A stretch of 35,738 bases of DNA from an uncultured Lysobacterales bacterium. GTDB taxonomy: Bacteria; Pseudomonadota; Gammaproteobacteria; Xanthomonadales; Ahniellaceae. The notes below the pieces were generated by a model. It saw nothing but the letters and a program-made list of their open reading frames with translations. It did no database searches and had not been told where the DNA came from. The stretch covers positions 1-35,738 of the forward strand of contig CALDVP010000151.1 of NCBI GenBank assembly GCA_937924195.1. The letters run 5' to 3'. The position numbers and the translations under genes are program-made. Below, piece by piece: positions 27,052 to 35,579 of the stretch; positions within the stretch are counted from its first letter, which is position 1; every line of letters begins with the position of its first letter.

Positions 27052-27669
27052 TCATCGCCGCGGCACGTGGATGCCGATGTAACTCAGGAATTCGGCGCGG
27101 GTGCGGGCATCGTCGCGAAAGCTGCCGAGCATCGTGCTCGTGACCATCGAAACCCCGCGCTTGTGCACTCCGCGCGTGGTCATGCACTCGTGCGCCCCCT
27201 CGACCACCACGCCGACGCCGCGCGGCTTCAGCACCTCGCTGATCGCCTGCGCGATCTGCGCGGTCATCTTCTCCTGGACCTGGAAGCGCCGCGCGTAGAC
27301 GTCGACCACGCGCGCCAGCTTCGAGATGCCGACCACCCAGCGATCGGGGAGATACCCGATGTGGACGCGACCGATGATTGGCGCCATGTGATGCTCGCAG
27401 TGAGACTCGTATTCGATGTCGCGCAGCACCACCATCTCGTCGTAACCCTCGACCTCCTCGAACGTGCGTCGAAGGTAGGCCTGCGGATCCTCCCGGTAGC
27501 CCGAGAACCAGTCCCCGTAGGCGTCGACCACGCGCTTGGGGGTCTCGAGCAGTCCTTCTCGAGTCGGATCGTCGCCGGCCCAGCGCAGCAGCGTACGGAC
27601 TGCGGCCTCGGCCTCTTCACGAGTGACCTTGGCCGGCTGGGACGCTTGACGGCGGGAAGGCTTGCCCAT
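27052..27669 (-). CDS. folE: GTP cyclohydrolase I
   Basis: 205 residues. Converts GTP to 7,8-dihydroneopterin triphosphate, the first step of tetrahydrofolate synthesis. Zn ligands are visible: SHCEHH with Cys91 and His94, and Cys162 in [12 protein letters not shown]. Other blocks: [45 protein letters not shown] (as GRVHIGYLP and GISKLARVV), [11 protein letters not shown]. The ATG at 27669 has GGAG upstream; the frame is open to 27735 and an ATG at 27690 is an alternative start with a Ser/Arg-rich prefix. It is the first minus-strand gene of the folE-GGDEF-amn run, 79 bp before the cyclase gene. Confidence 0.96.
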   Translation of the reverse strand: MGKPSRRQASQPAKVTREEAEAAVRTLLRWAGDDPTREGLLETPKRVVDAYGDWFSGYREDPQAYLRRTFEEVEGYDEMVVLRDIEYESHCEHHMAPIIGRVHIGYLPDRWVVGISKLARVVDVYARRFQVQEKMTAQIAQAISEVLKPRGVGVVVEGAHECMTTRGVHKRGVSMVTSTMLGSFRDDARTRAEFLSYIGIHVPRR

Positions 27670-27852
27670 GCTGGCACTCCGGTTGGACATCGCGTCAAAA
27701 CCACCGCCTCCGAACCGCGCCGGAAGGCTCGCCAAATGACCCGACAGAGGCTAACACCGCATTCGCGATGTCCTCGCTTGGGCCGCCCCGGGCCGACCTG
27801 CTAGGGTCGTAAGCCGCGCGCACCGCGGGTGCGCAATCGCCGGAGAGCGCCG

Positions 27853-28272
27853 ATGGCCCGTTGCTGCCTGATCGTAGCGATCCTTGCCCTGGCCCTCGCC
27901 GGTTGCGGTCACGACGAACCGACTCCCTCTGTACCGGTCAACGCGGCGGCGGCACCGCAGGTCGAGGCCGAAGCGGCCCCGGCTGTCGAGGCGGCCGCGA
28001 CGACCACGGTGACGACCGACACAGCGATGCGTCCCGAACTGCCGCGGGAGTGCGAGGCGCTCATCGCCAGCTACGAGCGCTGCATCGAGAACCACCTGCC
28101 CGAGGCTGGCCGCGACCTCCTGCGCGAGGCGCTGGAGAAAAGCCGCGAGCAATGGCTTCAGGCGACCGCGGACGCCACCACCGATGCGACCCGTCGCCAG
28201 CTTGCCCAGGCTTGCGAGCAGAGCAAGACCGCGCTGCAGATGCAGATGTCGGGCTACGGTTGCATCCTCTGA
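27853..28272 (+). CDS. Lipoprotein with paired cysteines, unknown function
   Basis: 139 residues. Lipoprotein signal [18 protein letters not shown] (lipobox LAGC, Cys18), then a ~45-residue Ala/Thr/Val/Pro-rich linker, then a helical domain of about 75 residues with four Cys: 67 and 77 (CX9C) and 121 and 137 (CX15C). The pattern suggests two helices stapled by disulfides in the periplasm. GGAGA precedes the ATG; a GTG at 27829 is in frame but lies before that site. It is followed after 22 bp by fructose-bisphosphatase and may share its mRNA. I do not recognise the family. Confidence 0.75.
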   Translation: MARCCLIVAILALALAGCGHDEPTPSVPVNAAAAPQVEAEAAPAVEAAATTTVTTDTAMRPELPRECEALIASYERCIENHLPEAGRDLLREALEKSREQWLQATADATTDATRRQLAQACEQSKTALQMQMSGYGCIL

Positions 28273-28294
28273 TGCGAATGACGGCACTCGTTCC

Positions 28295-29305
28295 ATGACG
28301 TCGATATCGCTGTCCCGATTCCTGCTCGAAGCCCAGCGCTCGCACCCCGATGCGATGACTCCGGACCTGCGCCTGCTGATCGAGGTCGTCGCCCGCGCCT
28401 GCAAGACCATCAGCAACGCGGTCAACAAGGGCGCGCTCGGCAACGTGCTCGGCAACGTCGGCACCGTCAATGTCCAGGGCGAGGCGCAGAAGAGGCTCGA
28501 CGTGCTTTCGAACGAGATCCTGCTCGAGGCCAACGAATGGGGCGGGCACCTCGCCGCGCTCGCGTCCGAGGAAATGGACGATCCGCACCCGATCCCGAAC
28601 CGCTACCCCAAGGGAGAGTACCTGTTGGTCTTCGATCCGCTCGATGGCTCCTCGAACATCGACGTCAATGTGTCGGTCGGCACGATCTTTTCCGTCCTGC
28701 GCTGTCCCGAGGGGGTACGCGAGCCGACCGCCGCTGATTTCCTGCAGCCGGGTTCGCGCCAGGTCGTCGCCGGCTACACCGTCTACGGACCGAGCACGAC
28801 GCTGGTGCTGACCTTCGGTCAGGGCGTCGCCAGCTTCACGCTCGACCGCGAGCAGGGCAGCTTCGTGCTGACGCAGCGTGCCCTGCGCATTCCCGAGGAC
28901 ACCAGCGAGTACGCGATCAACGCCTCGAACCGTCGCCATTGGGATCCGCCGGTGCAGCGCTACATCGGCGAACTCGATGCCGGAAAGACCGGCCCGCGCG
29001 GGCGTGACTTCAACATGCGCTGGGTTGGCTCGATGGTCGCCGACGTCCACCGGATCCTGACCCGCGGTGGCATCTTCATGTATCCGGTCGACGCCAAGTG
29101 CCGCGACAAGGGCGGACGGCTGCGTCTGCTCTATGAGGCCAACCCGATGGGCTTCATCGTCGAGCAGGCCGGTGGCGCCGCGACCGACGGGCGCCAGCGC
29201 ATCCTCGACGTCCAGCCCCACGCCTTGCACCAGCGGATCGGCGTGTTCCTCGGCTCGAGGAACGAGGTCGAGCGCGTCACCGCCTATCACCTCGGCGCGG
29301 CCTGA
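28295..29305 (+). CDS. fbp: Class I fructose-1,6-bisphosphatase
   Basis: 336 residues (E. coli Fbp 332). Hydrolyses fructose 1,6-bisphosphate to fructose 6-phosphate in gluconeogenesis. Landmarks: LASEEMDDP (metal-binding Glu), [14 protein letters not shown] (metal and phosphate site), [46 protein letters not shown] and [16 protein letters not shown]. The frame is open to 28184, inside the lipoprotein gene, but the conserved protein begins at [14 protein letters not shown], so ATG 28295 is used; its Shine-Dalgarno is weak. It follows the lipoprotein by 22 bp and precedes the oxygenase gene by 17 bp, suggesting one transcription unit. Confidence 0.96.
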   Translation: MTSISLSRFLLEAQRSHPDAMTPDLRLLIEVVARACKTISNAVNKGALGNVLGNVGTVNVQGEAQKRLDVLSNEILLEANEWGGHLAALASEEMDDPHPIPNRYPKGEYLLVFDPLDGSSNIDVNVSVGTIFSVLRCPEGVREPTAADFLQPGSRQVVAGYTVYGPSTTLVLTFGQGVASFTLDREQGSFVLTQRALRIPEDTSEYAINASNRRHWDPPVQRYIGELDAGKTGPRGRDFNMRWVGSMVADVHRILTRGGIFMYPVDAKCRDKGGRLRLLYEANPMGFIVEQAGGAATDGRQRILDVQPHALHQRIGVFLGSRNEVERVTAYHLGAA

Positions 29306-29322
29306 CCCCGGATCGCGCGACG

Positions 29323-30030
29323 ATGACGATCACGTCGATCCCCGACTTCATCGAGGTCTACCCCGACGCGCTCGACCGAGGCACCTGCGCCGAGGTGATC
29401 CGTCACTTCGACACCTGCGGGCAGGCGACCCGTGGCGAGACCGGTTCCGGCGTCGACCTCGAGCTCAAGGACTCGTGGGATGTGATGATCACCGGCCGGC
29501 CCGACTGGCAGCGGTTCCATGACGCGATCCAGGGTGCGGCCTTCGCCGGCCTGCGCCAGTACGCGATGCGCTACCGGCACGTGTTGACCGCGCCGCTGCG
29601 GATCAAGATGCGTCGTCCCGACGGCGTACTGCGATCGATCGATCCGGACGACTTCGGCTCGCTCGACCCGGTTGACCTCGACCGCCTGCTGCAGTTCGTC
29701 TTCCGGCCCGGCACGATCAACGTGCAGCGCTACATTGCCGACCAGGGCGGTTACCCGTACTGGCACTGCGAGCACTACCCCAAGCGCGGCGACGACGACG
29801 CCTTGCATCGGGTGCTGCTCTACACGATCTATCTGAACGACGGCTTCGGCGGCGGCGAAACCGACTTCGTCTACCAGCACCGCTCGATCGTGCCGAAGAC
29901 CGGGGACCTGCTGATCGCACCGGCCGCCTTCACCCACACCCATCGCGGCAACCGGCCGCGCGGCCGCGACAAGTACATCGCGACCTCGTGGATCCTGTTC
30001 AACCGCGCCGAGCAGCTGTTTCCGGGCTGA
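29323..30030 (+). CDS. 2-oxoglutarate/Fe(II)-dependent oxygenase family protein
   Basis: 235 residues. A double-stranded beta-helix oxygenase is suggested by INVQRYIADQGGYPYWHCEHYPKRG (as NVQRYIADQGGYPYWHCE) with His148-Cys-Glu150 as HxD/E iron ligands, then LLYTIYLNDGFGGGETDF, TGDLLIAPAAFTHTHRG with the distal His (205 or 207), and basic residues in GNRPRGRDKY for 2OG binding. The use of Glu in HxE is less common than Asp. It has no signal peptide; the substrate (protein or small molecule) is unknown. It is probably co-transcribed with fbp (17-bp gap). Confidence 0.8.
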   Translation: MTITSIPDFIEVYPDALDRGTCAEVIRHFDTCGQATRGETGSGVDLELKDSWDVMITGRPDWQRFHDAIQGAAFAGLRQYAMRYRHVLTAPLRIKMRRPDGVLRSIDPDDFGSLDPVDLDRLLQFVFRPGTINVQRYIADQGGYPYWHCEHYPKRGDDDALHRVLLYTIYLNDGFGGGETDFVYQHRSIVPKTGDLLIAPAAFTHTHRGNRPRGRDKYIATSWILFNRAEQLFPG

Positions 30031-30046
30031 CGGGTCGCGCGGTTTC

Positions 30047-30066
30047 GCGCCGGCCAGGGCCGGCGC
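30047..30066. terminator. Hairpin between convergent oxygenase and S9 peptidase genes
   Basis: GCGCCGGC (30047-30054) pairs with GCCGGCGC (30059-30066) around CAGG, in the 82-bp gap between two stop codons. Like the hairpin at 20570-20593 it lacks a T-run, so termination by it is a guess from position and stability. Confidence 0.45.
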
Positions 30067-30112
30067 CACACGGCAGCGCCGATCACTGGCGCTTGCATCG
30101 CTTGGCGCGCCG

Positions 30113-32143
30113 TCACGGTGACGAGGGGCTCGTCGCGGCGACCGGCTCGGCCGTCGCCTTGCGCTCGCCGCCGATGTGCGCGTCGAAGAATGCGAGCATC
30201 TCGGTGTAGAGCGCGCGGTTGTTCTCGAGCTTGAAGAAGCCGTGGCCCTCGAAGTCGCGCTCCATCCACTTCGGCGGCCGCCCGGCCTCGGTCAGCACGC
30301 GGCGAAGGCGCTGCGAGTGCTCGGGCGGCGCGCGGAAGTCCTCGTTGCCGGTGATGATGAACATCGGCACCTTCAGTTCTGCCGCGGCGCGATGCACTGG
30401 CGAGATTCGGGTCAGGAATTCGGCGCCGGTGCCAAGCCACTCGCGCAGGAAGTTGCGGCCACCGCGGACGTCCGGGATGTCGCCGCTCGCGAACATGAAC
30501 GGCATGTCATAGACGCCGACATAGCCGACAGCGCAGCGGTAGAGGTTCGGCTCGCGGATCGGCGCCATCGCGGCGGCGTAGCCGCCATAGCTGGCGCCAT
30601 AGACGCAGATGCGCTCCGGGTCGGCGATGCCTTCTGCGATCGCCCAGCGCACCGCGTCGGTCATATCGTCGATCATGCCATCGCCCCACTGCCGAAGCCC
30701 CGCGCGGGTGAAGGCCTCGCCGTAGTTGCCCGAGCCTCGGAAGTTGACCTGCAGCGTCGCGTAACCGCGATTGGCGAAGAGCTGGGTCTCGGGGTTCCAG
30801 CCCCAGATATCGAAAGGCCCGATCGGACCACCGTGCGGGTTCAGGATCAGCGGCATTTTGCGGCCGTCCGAGTTCGGCGGGATGGTCAAATATCCGTGGA
30901 CCGTGAGTCCATCGCGCGCCTTGAAGCTGATCGGCTCCATCCTCGCCATCTGCTCGGGCTTGATCCAGCGGCGCGATGAGAGCAGGTAGGTCAGCTTCAT
31001 CGAGTCTCGGTCGAGTATGTGGAATTCGCCGGGGTTCCGGTCGCTGAACGCGCGGAATACCACGAGGCGGGCGTCGTCGGTCCAGCTGGTCGGCACCGAA
31101 AAGGTGCCCTCGACGCTCCGCAGGACCGCAGCCCAGCCCTTGACAAGCGGCGACTCTCGGTCGAGCAGGGTCAGCTTCGGGCCGCCATCCATGAACGCAA
31201 CCGCCACTGGCGCGCTGCGGTCGAGCGCGTAGGCGATGAACCACGGATCGACGGTCGCGTCGCGGACGACGAGGGTCGTCTCGCCGTCGGCGAAGCGGTA
31301 GCGATAGAGCCCGTTGGGTCCCGTCGGCTGACCCATCTCGATCAGCGCGCTGGCGCCGTCGGGATACACGAACTGCGGGCTCCAGGTCGGGCCATCGGCA
31401 CCCTGTTCATGGATTACACGCCATTCGCCGCCGCTGGCCTCGCGCAGGAAGACTTTCTGACGGTTGTTCTCGTCCGCGCCCCATGCGAGCCGCGCGCGCC
31501 CATTGCGGTCGGCCAGGAAGCTGGCGTTCGCGATCGGGGCCCGGGCGATCAGCGAACGTGCGCCGGTACGCACGTGCATGCGTTCTAGCCGTGGGAAATC
31601 GGTCCCGCGGCCGGCGCCGATGCCGCGCACCGTCACCAGCATGTGGTCGGGGTTGTCCGGCAGCGTGGCGTTGAGGAAGCCGATCTCGATGCGACCCGAG
31701 CGGCTCCCGGCGCGGGGTCCGATCAGGAGCTTCTGGTTGCGGCCGTCGGCGTCCATGCCGTAGATCTCGCCGGTGAGGCCCGGGTTGCTCTTCGAGCCCT
31801 GCGACTCGGCGACCGAGAACAGCAGGCGCTCCGGCCCGACCCAGCGGAAGTCCGAGATGAAGCTGCGACCGGCCAGACGGAACACGCCGGTGCGCTCCAG
31901 CGTCGCGCGTCGCAGCACCACCAGCGCGCCGGTATCGGCGGCGAGCTTGATCGAGGCAGCGAGGTATTCGCCGGTCGGCGAGATCTTGACGTCGTCGAAC
32001 TCGCTGTGGCGGAAGAAGTCGTCGACCGGAAGCTCCGGGACGCGGGCCGCCCCGGTCTCCATCTGGGCGAGGGTCTTGGGCGTCTCGGCCGCGACGAGGC
32101 CTGGAAGGACGAGGAGCGAGAACAACAGGGCGCGCAGGGCCAT
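30113..32143 (-). CDS. S9 family (prolyl oligopeptidase-like) secreted peptidase
   Basis: 676 residues from the ATG at 32143. A Sec signal peptide (MALRALLFSLLVLPGLVAAE) precedes a beta-propeller region (about 35-400) and an alpha/beta-hydrolase domain. The catalytic triad is visible: Ser518 in GASYGGYA, Asp602 in GNEDFRAPPEHS and His634 in FEGHGFF; LNPHGGPIGPFD supplies the oxyanion region. The family cleaves dipeptides or oligopeptides (dipeptidyl or acylaminoacyl peptidases). It is likely periplasmic. An open frame extends to 32197 without a better ribosome-binding site. The C-terminal tail (ATAEPVAATSPSSP) is low-complexity. No operon partner on this strand. Confidence 0.9.
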   Translation of the reverse strand: MALRALLFSLLVLPGLVAAETPKTLAQMETGAARVPELPVDDFFRHSEFDDVKISPTGEYLAASIKLAADTGALVVLRRATLERTGVFRLAGRSFISDFRWVGPERLLFSVAESQGSKSNPGLTGEIYGMDADGRNQKLLIGPRAGSRSGRIEIGFLNATLPDNPDHMLVTVRGIGAGRGTDFPRLERMHVRTGARSLIARAPIANASFLADRNGRARLAWGADENNRQKVFLREASGGEWRVIHEQGADGPTWSPQFVYPDGASALIEMGQPTGPNGLYRYRFADGETTLVVRDATVDPWFIAYALDRSAPVAVAFMDGGPKLTLLDRESPLVKGWAAVLRSVEGTFSVPTSWTDDARLVVFRAFSDRNPGEFHILDRDSMKLTYLLSSRRWIKPEQMARMEPISFKARDGLTVHGYLTIPPNSDGRKMPLILNPHGGPIGPFDIWGWNPETQLFANRGYATLQVNFRGSGNYGEAFTRAGLRQWGDGMIDDMTDAVRWAIAEGIADPERICVYGASYGGYAAAMAPIREPNLYRCAVGYVGVYDMPFMFASGDIPDVRGGRNFLREWLGTGAEFLTRISPVHRAAAELKVPMFIITGNEDFRAPPEHSQRLRRVLTEAGRPPKWMERDFEGHGFFKLENNRALYTEMLAFFDAHIGGERKATAEPVAATSPSSP

Positions 32144-32912
32144 GGCGGGACTCGGCAATCTGGACGGGGCACGGATCACAACATGGGCCGGGTGCAAGTT
32201 CCAGCGCAGAGGCCGTCCGCCGCTGGTTCCGGCTGGCCTCGACGGTGGCGCACCGAGGCGCCCGGCGGATCACCACGGCCGGCAGCCACACAGGCAATGG
32301 GCGCCGGGGCGAGGCGCGGACCGGACAGGGTCCGAGCGTCGACGTTTCGCGGCGTCCGTTGTTCCGGCCCGGCTACCGGATCGGGGTCGGGATCGAGCAC
32401 GACATCGACGCGACATCGATCCAAACCAGAGCACTCGGCTCGAGGGCGTGACGCTGCGCCAAAGCGGCCGCGTCGAGATCGTCTCGGTCGGCGATGGCCA
32501 GGTCTATGCGTTCGCGCAACTTCTTCGCATGCGCTTCAAGTACCCGTGCGGCTCCCGACGCTGCGTCCAAGTCGGCCACGCGCGGCCGGGATCGCTCACC
32601 GGCGACGTCGATCAGAGCGAGTTCGTTGCGCGGACCGCCGGCTGGTTCATCTTTGCTCGAGCGCGCGGTGACAACGCCGGCCTTGCCGGTGGCGCATCAC
32701 GACACGATGGTGTCCACTGGCGGCAGCCCGGGCTTGGCGATCGATGTTTGCTGCAACGACGCGTCGTCCTGCGTCCGGCTCGCCGAGTCGTAGCCGATCC
32801 TCCAGTTCGACTCGGTCTTGGGGCGACGATCCGGCGCGACCCGGCTCGCGCGGAACGAGGCGCGTATGCTCGGCTCCGGGCTCGGCCGAGCCCGCGCATC
32901 CACGGAGGAAAC
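32144..32912. other. 769-bp interval without a supportable gene; possible decayed gene
   Basis: No frame gives a recognisable protein. Frames crossing it are mostly Arg/Ala/Pro-rich shadow sequence. Two short plus-strand stretches look more protein-like: FRPGYRIGVGIEHDIDATSI (within about 32355-32425) and, one frame over, VTLRQSGRVEIVSVGDGQVY then AFAQLLRMRFKYPCGSRRCV (about 32448-32570), continuing to AGWFIFARARGD near 32670. They would join if a frameshift near 32435-32450 were removed. A possible -10 (TATGCT, 32865-32870) for the next gene lies near the right end. Confidence 0.35.
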
Positions 32913-33323
32913 ATGACCCCCCTGAAGTCATTCCTGGCCGGCTTCGCAGCGACCTTGGTCTTTCATCAGGGCCTGCTCGGTCTGCTGCATGTCGCTGGTG
33001 TGAGTCCGCTTGCTCCGTTCGACATGACCGCGACGGCGCCGCTCGGCGTGCCGCAGGTGGTCTCGCTGGCCTTCTGGGGTGGCGTCTGGGCGCTCGCGCT
33101 GGCGCCCGTGCTGCGACGCACCACCGCAGCGCGCTGGTGGGTGGCCTGGATCATCGTCGGTGCCCTCGCGCCGAGCGTGGTCGCGTTGTTCGTGGTGTTC
33201 CCGCTAAAGGGCCTGCCGATGGCCGGCGGCTGGGATCCAAAGCTGATCGTCGGGGCGCTGCTGCTCAATGGAGCCTGGGGCCTGGGCTGCGCCGTGCTGC
33301 TGCGGCTGATGAAGTCCCGCTGA
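32913..33323 (+). CDS. Small four-span membrane protein of unknown function
   Basis: 136 residues. Hydrophobic segments at about 6-28, 45-65, 73-95 and 110-132 predict four membrane spans with a short basic C-terminus (MKSR). A strong Shine-Dalgarno GGAGG (32905-32909) sits just before the ATG. The longer upstream open frame has no coding character, so this start is firm. It is followed after 53 bp by the VTT/oxidoreductase fusion. I recognise no named domain; similar small integral proteins are annotated as hypothetical membrane proteins. Confidence 0.75.
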   Translation: MTPLKSFLAGFAATLVFHQGLLGLLHVAGVSPLAPFDMTATAPLGVPQVVSLAFWGGVWALALAPVLRRTTAARWWVAWIIVGALAPSVVALFVVFPLKGLPMAGGWDPKLIVGALLLNGAWGLGCAVLLRLMKSR

Positions 33324-33376
33324 GGCGTCACACGCGACCCCCGTCGCGCGAGCCACGACCTCGACGAAGACAGCCG

Positions 33377-35533
33377 ATGAACCGCCGACCGACGCTGCCC
33401 CGGCCCGTGCTCGTCCTGCTGCTACTGGCAGGTGCAGCGCTGGCGATCGGGCTCACAGGGGCCCATCAGTGGCTGACACTGGACGCGCTGAAGTCCCAGG
33501 CCGATACGCTCTCGGTCGCGGTCGCGGCACACCCGCTTCGGTCCGCGGCGCTGTTCTTCGCGACCTACGTGCTGGTCACAGCGCTATCGATCCCTGGTGC
33601 CGCGGTGATGACGCTGGCCGCCGGCGCCCTGTTCGGGCTGGTCCAGGGCACGGTGTTGGTGTCCTTCGCAAGTTCCATCGGCGCGACGCTGGCCTTTCTC
33701 GTCGCCCGCTTCGGCTTCCGCGATGCGCTGCGCGCGCGCTTTGGCGAGCGCCTGCGCGAGCTCGACGCCGGCATCGCCCGTGACGGCGCCTTCTACCTGC
33801 TGACGTTGCGCCTGGTACCGGCCTTTCCGTTTTTCCTCGTCAACCTGCTGTCGGGACTGACCGCGCTGCCCACGCGCACGTTTTACTGGGTCAGCCAGAT
33901 CGGCATGCTGCCGGCGACGATCGTCTACGTGCTGGCCGGCACGCAGCTTGCGCAGGTCCGCTCGCCCGCCGACGTGCTCTCGCCGGGGCTGTTGGGGGCA
34001 TTCGTCGCGCTGGGTCTGCTGCCGCTGCTGCTGAAGGCCCTTCTGCGCTGGCTTGCGGCCCGCCGGCTCTACGCCGGGCGCCGCCGGCCGAGGCACTTCG
34101 ACTACAACCTGATCGCGATCGGCGCAGGTTCCGCGGGTCTCGTCACCGCGTACATCGGCGCGGCGGTCGGGGCCAGGGTCGCGCTGATCGAGAAACACCG
34201 GATGGGCGGCGACTGCCTCAACACCGGTTGCGTGCCCTCCAAGGCGCTGATCCGCTCGGCGCGACTCCTCGCCGAAGCGCGGGACGCCCGGAAGTACGGG
34301 CTGAACTCGCTGAGCGCCGATTTCGACTTCGCGACCGTGATGGAGCGCGTGCAGCGCGTCATCGCCGAGGTCGCGCCGCACGATTCGGTCGAGCGCTACA
34401 CCGGGCTCGGCGTCGATGTGATCGAGGGCGAAGCGCGACTGGTGAGCCCGTGGGAAGTCGAGGTCCAGGGACGACGGATCAGCGCGCGCAGCATCGTCAT
34501 CGCCACCGGCGCGCGCCCGCTGGTCCCGGATCTCCCGGGGCTCGATGCGATCGAACCCTTGACCTGCGACAGCGTATGGGCGCTGCGCGAACTGCCACGG
34601 CGCCTGCTGGTGCTGGGCGGTGGCCCCGTCGGCTGCGAGCTGGCGCAGTGCTTCGCCCGTTTCGGGTCCGAGGTGCGCCTGGTCGAGAAGGCACCGCGTC
34701 TCCTGCCGCGCGAGGACCCGGAAGTCGGTGCACTGCTGGCCAAACGCTTCGTGCATGAAGGTCTGCACGTGGCGACCGGTCACCAGGCACGGCGCATCGA
34801 GCCGGCCTCCGACGGCTGCGGCGGCACACTTTTCGCCGAAGCGAATGGCGCCGAAGTGCGCTTCGAGTTCGACCGGATACTGTTGGCGCTGGGACGCACG
34901 CCGAACACCGAGGGCCTCGGACTGCAGGAGCTCGGTGTCGTGCTTGGCCCGCGCGGTCACGTCGCGGCGGATCGCTCCCTGCGCACGAACTTCCCGAACA
35001 TCCTCGTCGCCGGTGACGTCACCGGTCCCTACCAGTTCACGCACATGGCCGCGCATCAGGCCTGGTACGCCTCGCTCAACGGGCTGCTCGCGCCGTTCTG
35101 GTCGTTCAGGGTCGACTACCGCGTGGTGCCGTGGGTCACCTTCACCGACCCCGAAGTGGCCCGCGTCGGGCTCTCGGAAGAGGAAGCCAGGGCCCAGGGC
35201 ATCACGGTCGAGGTGACGCGCTATGGCATCGACGACCTCGACCGCGCCATCGCCGACGGCACCGACGAGGGATTCGTCAAGGTGCTGACGCCGCCGGGCA
35301 AGGATCGGATCCTTGGGGCGTGCATCGTCGGCGCGCACGCCGGCGAGCTGCTGCCCGAGTGGGTGCTGGCGATGAAGCACGGTCTCGGTCTCAACGAGAT
35401 CCTCGGGACCATCCACTCCTATCCGACGATGAACGAGGCCAACAAGTATGCAGCCGGCGTGTGGAAGCGGGCGAACGCGCCACGGGGCGCGTTGCGCTGG
35501 GCCGGGCGATTCTTCGCATGGCGCCGTGGCTGA
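33377..35533 (+). CDS. Fusion: VTT/SNARE-associated (TVP38/DedA-like) membrane domain + FAD-dependent disulfide oxidoreductase (mercuric reductase-like)
   Basis: 718 residues. The N-terminal ~235 residues form a TVP38/TMEM64 (VTT) membrane module, with GAAVMTLAAGALFGLVQG, GATLAFLVARF and LRLVPAFPFFLVNLLSGLT as typical blocks. From about 240 a class I pyridine nucleotide-disulfide reductase follows: FAD site YNLIAIGAGSAGLVTAYIGA, redox pair Cys280/Cys285 in GGDCLNTGCVPSKAL, NAD(P) site LVLGGGPVGCELAQ, GDVTGPYQFTHMAAHQ and the C-terminal HSYPTMNEANK. The N-terminal and C-terminal MerR-type metal-binding Cys pairs of MerA are not evident. It is therefore a membrane-tethered flavoprotein reductase whose substrate is unknown. 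The next gene is a probable GT2 glycosyltransferase, 46 bp on. Confidence 0.9.
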   Translation: MNRRPTLPRPVLVLLLLAGAALAIGLTGAHQWLTLDALKSQADTLSVAVAAHPLRSAALFFATYVLVTALSIPGAAVMTLAAGALFGLVQGTVLVSFASSIGATLAFLVARFGFRDALRARFGERLRELDAGIARDGAFYLLTLRLVPAFPFFLVNLLSGLTALPTRTFYWVSQIGMLPATIVYVLAGTQLAQVRSPADVLSPGLLGAFVALGLLPLLLKALLRWLAARRLYAGRRRPRHFDYNLIAIGAGSAGLVTAYIGAAVGARVALIEKHRMGGDCLNTGCVPSKALIRSARLLAEARDARKYGLNSLSADFDFATVMERVQRVIAEVAPHDSVERYTGLGVDVIEGEARLVSPWEVEVQGRRISARSIVIATGARPLVPDLPGLDAIEPLTCDSVWALRELPRRLLVLGGGPVGCELAQCFARFGSEVRLVEKAPRLLPREDPEVGALLAKRFVHEGLHVATGHQARRIEPASDGCGGTLFAEANGAEVRFEFDRILLALGRTPNTEGLGLQELGVVLGPRGHVAADRSLRTNFPNILVAGDVTGPYQFTHMAAHQAWYASLNGLLAPFWSFRVDYRVVPWVTFTDPEVARVGLSEEEARAQGITVEVTRYGIDDLDRAIADGTDEGFVKVLTPPGKDRILGACIVGAHAGELLPEWVLAMKHGLGLNEILGTIHSYPTMNEANKYAAGVWKRANAPRGALRWAGRFFAWRRG

Positions 35534-35579
35534 GTCGGCCCTTGCCTGCGATGGGGCACCGGCGTCCTCCTCCGATCCG

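Noticed and set aside
28184-28294. Upstream extension of fbp
   Set aside because: It overlaps the lipoprotein gene and encodes Arg/Cys-rich sequence not found in the enzyme family.
31773-32912. Long plus-strand frame leading into the small membrane protein
   Set aside because: Its first part is antisense to the S9 peptidase; a strong GGAGG just before 32913 marks the real start.
33377-35533. Annotation as mercuric reductase (merA)
   Set aside because: The heavy-metal-associated N-terminal domain and C-terminal cysteine pair are not evident, and there are no mer genes around.
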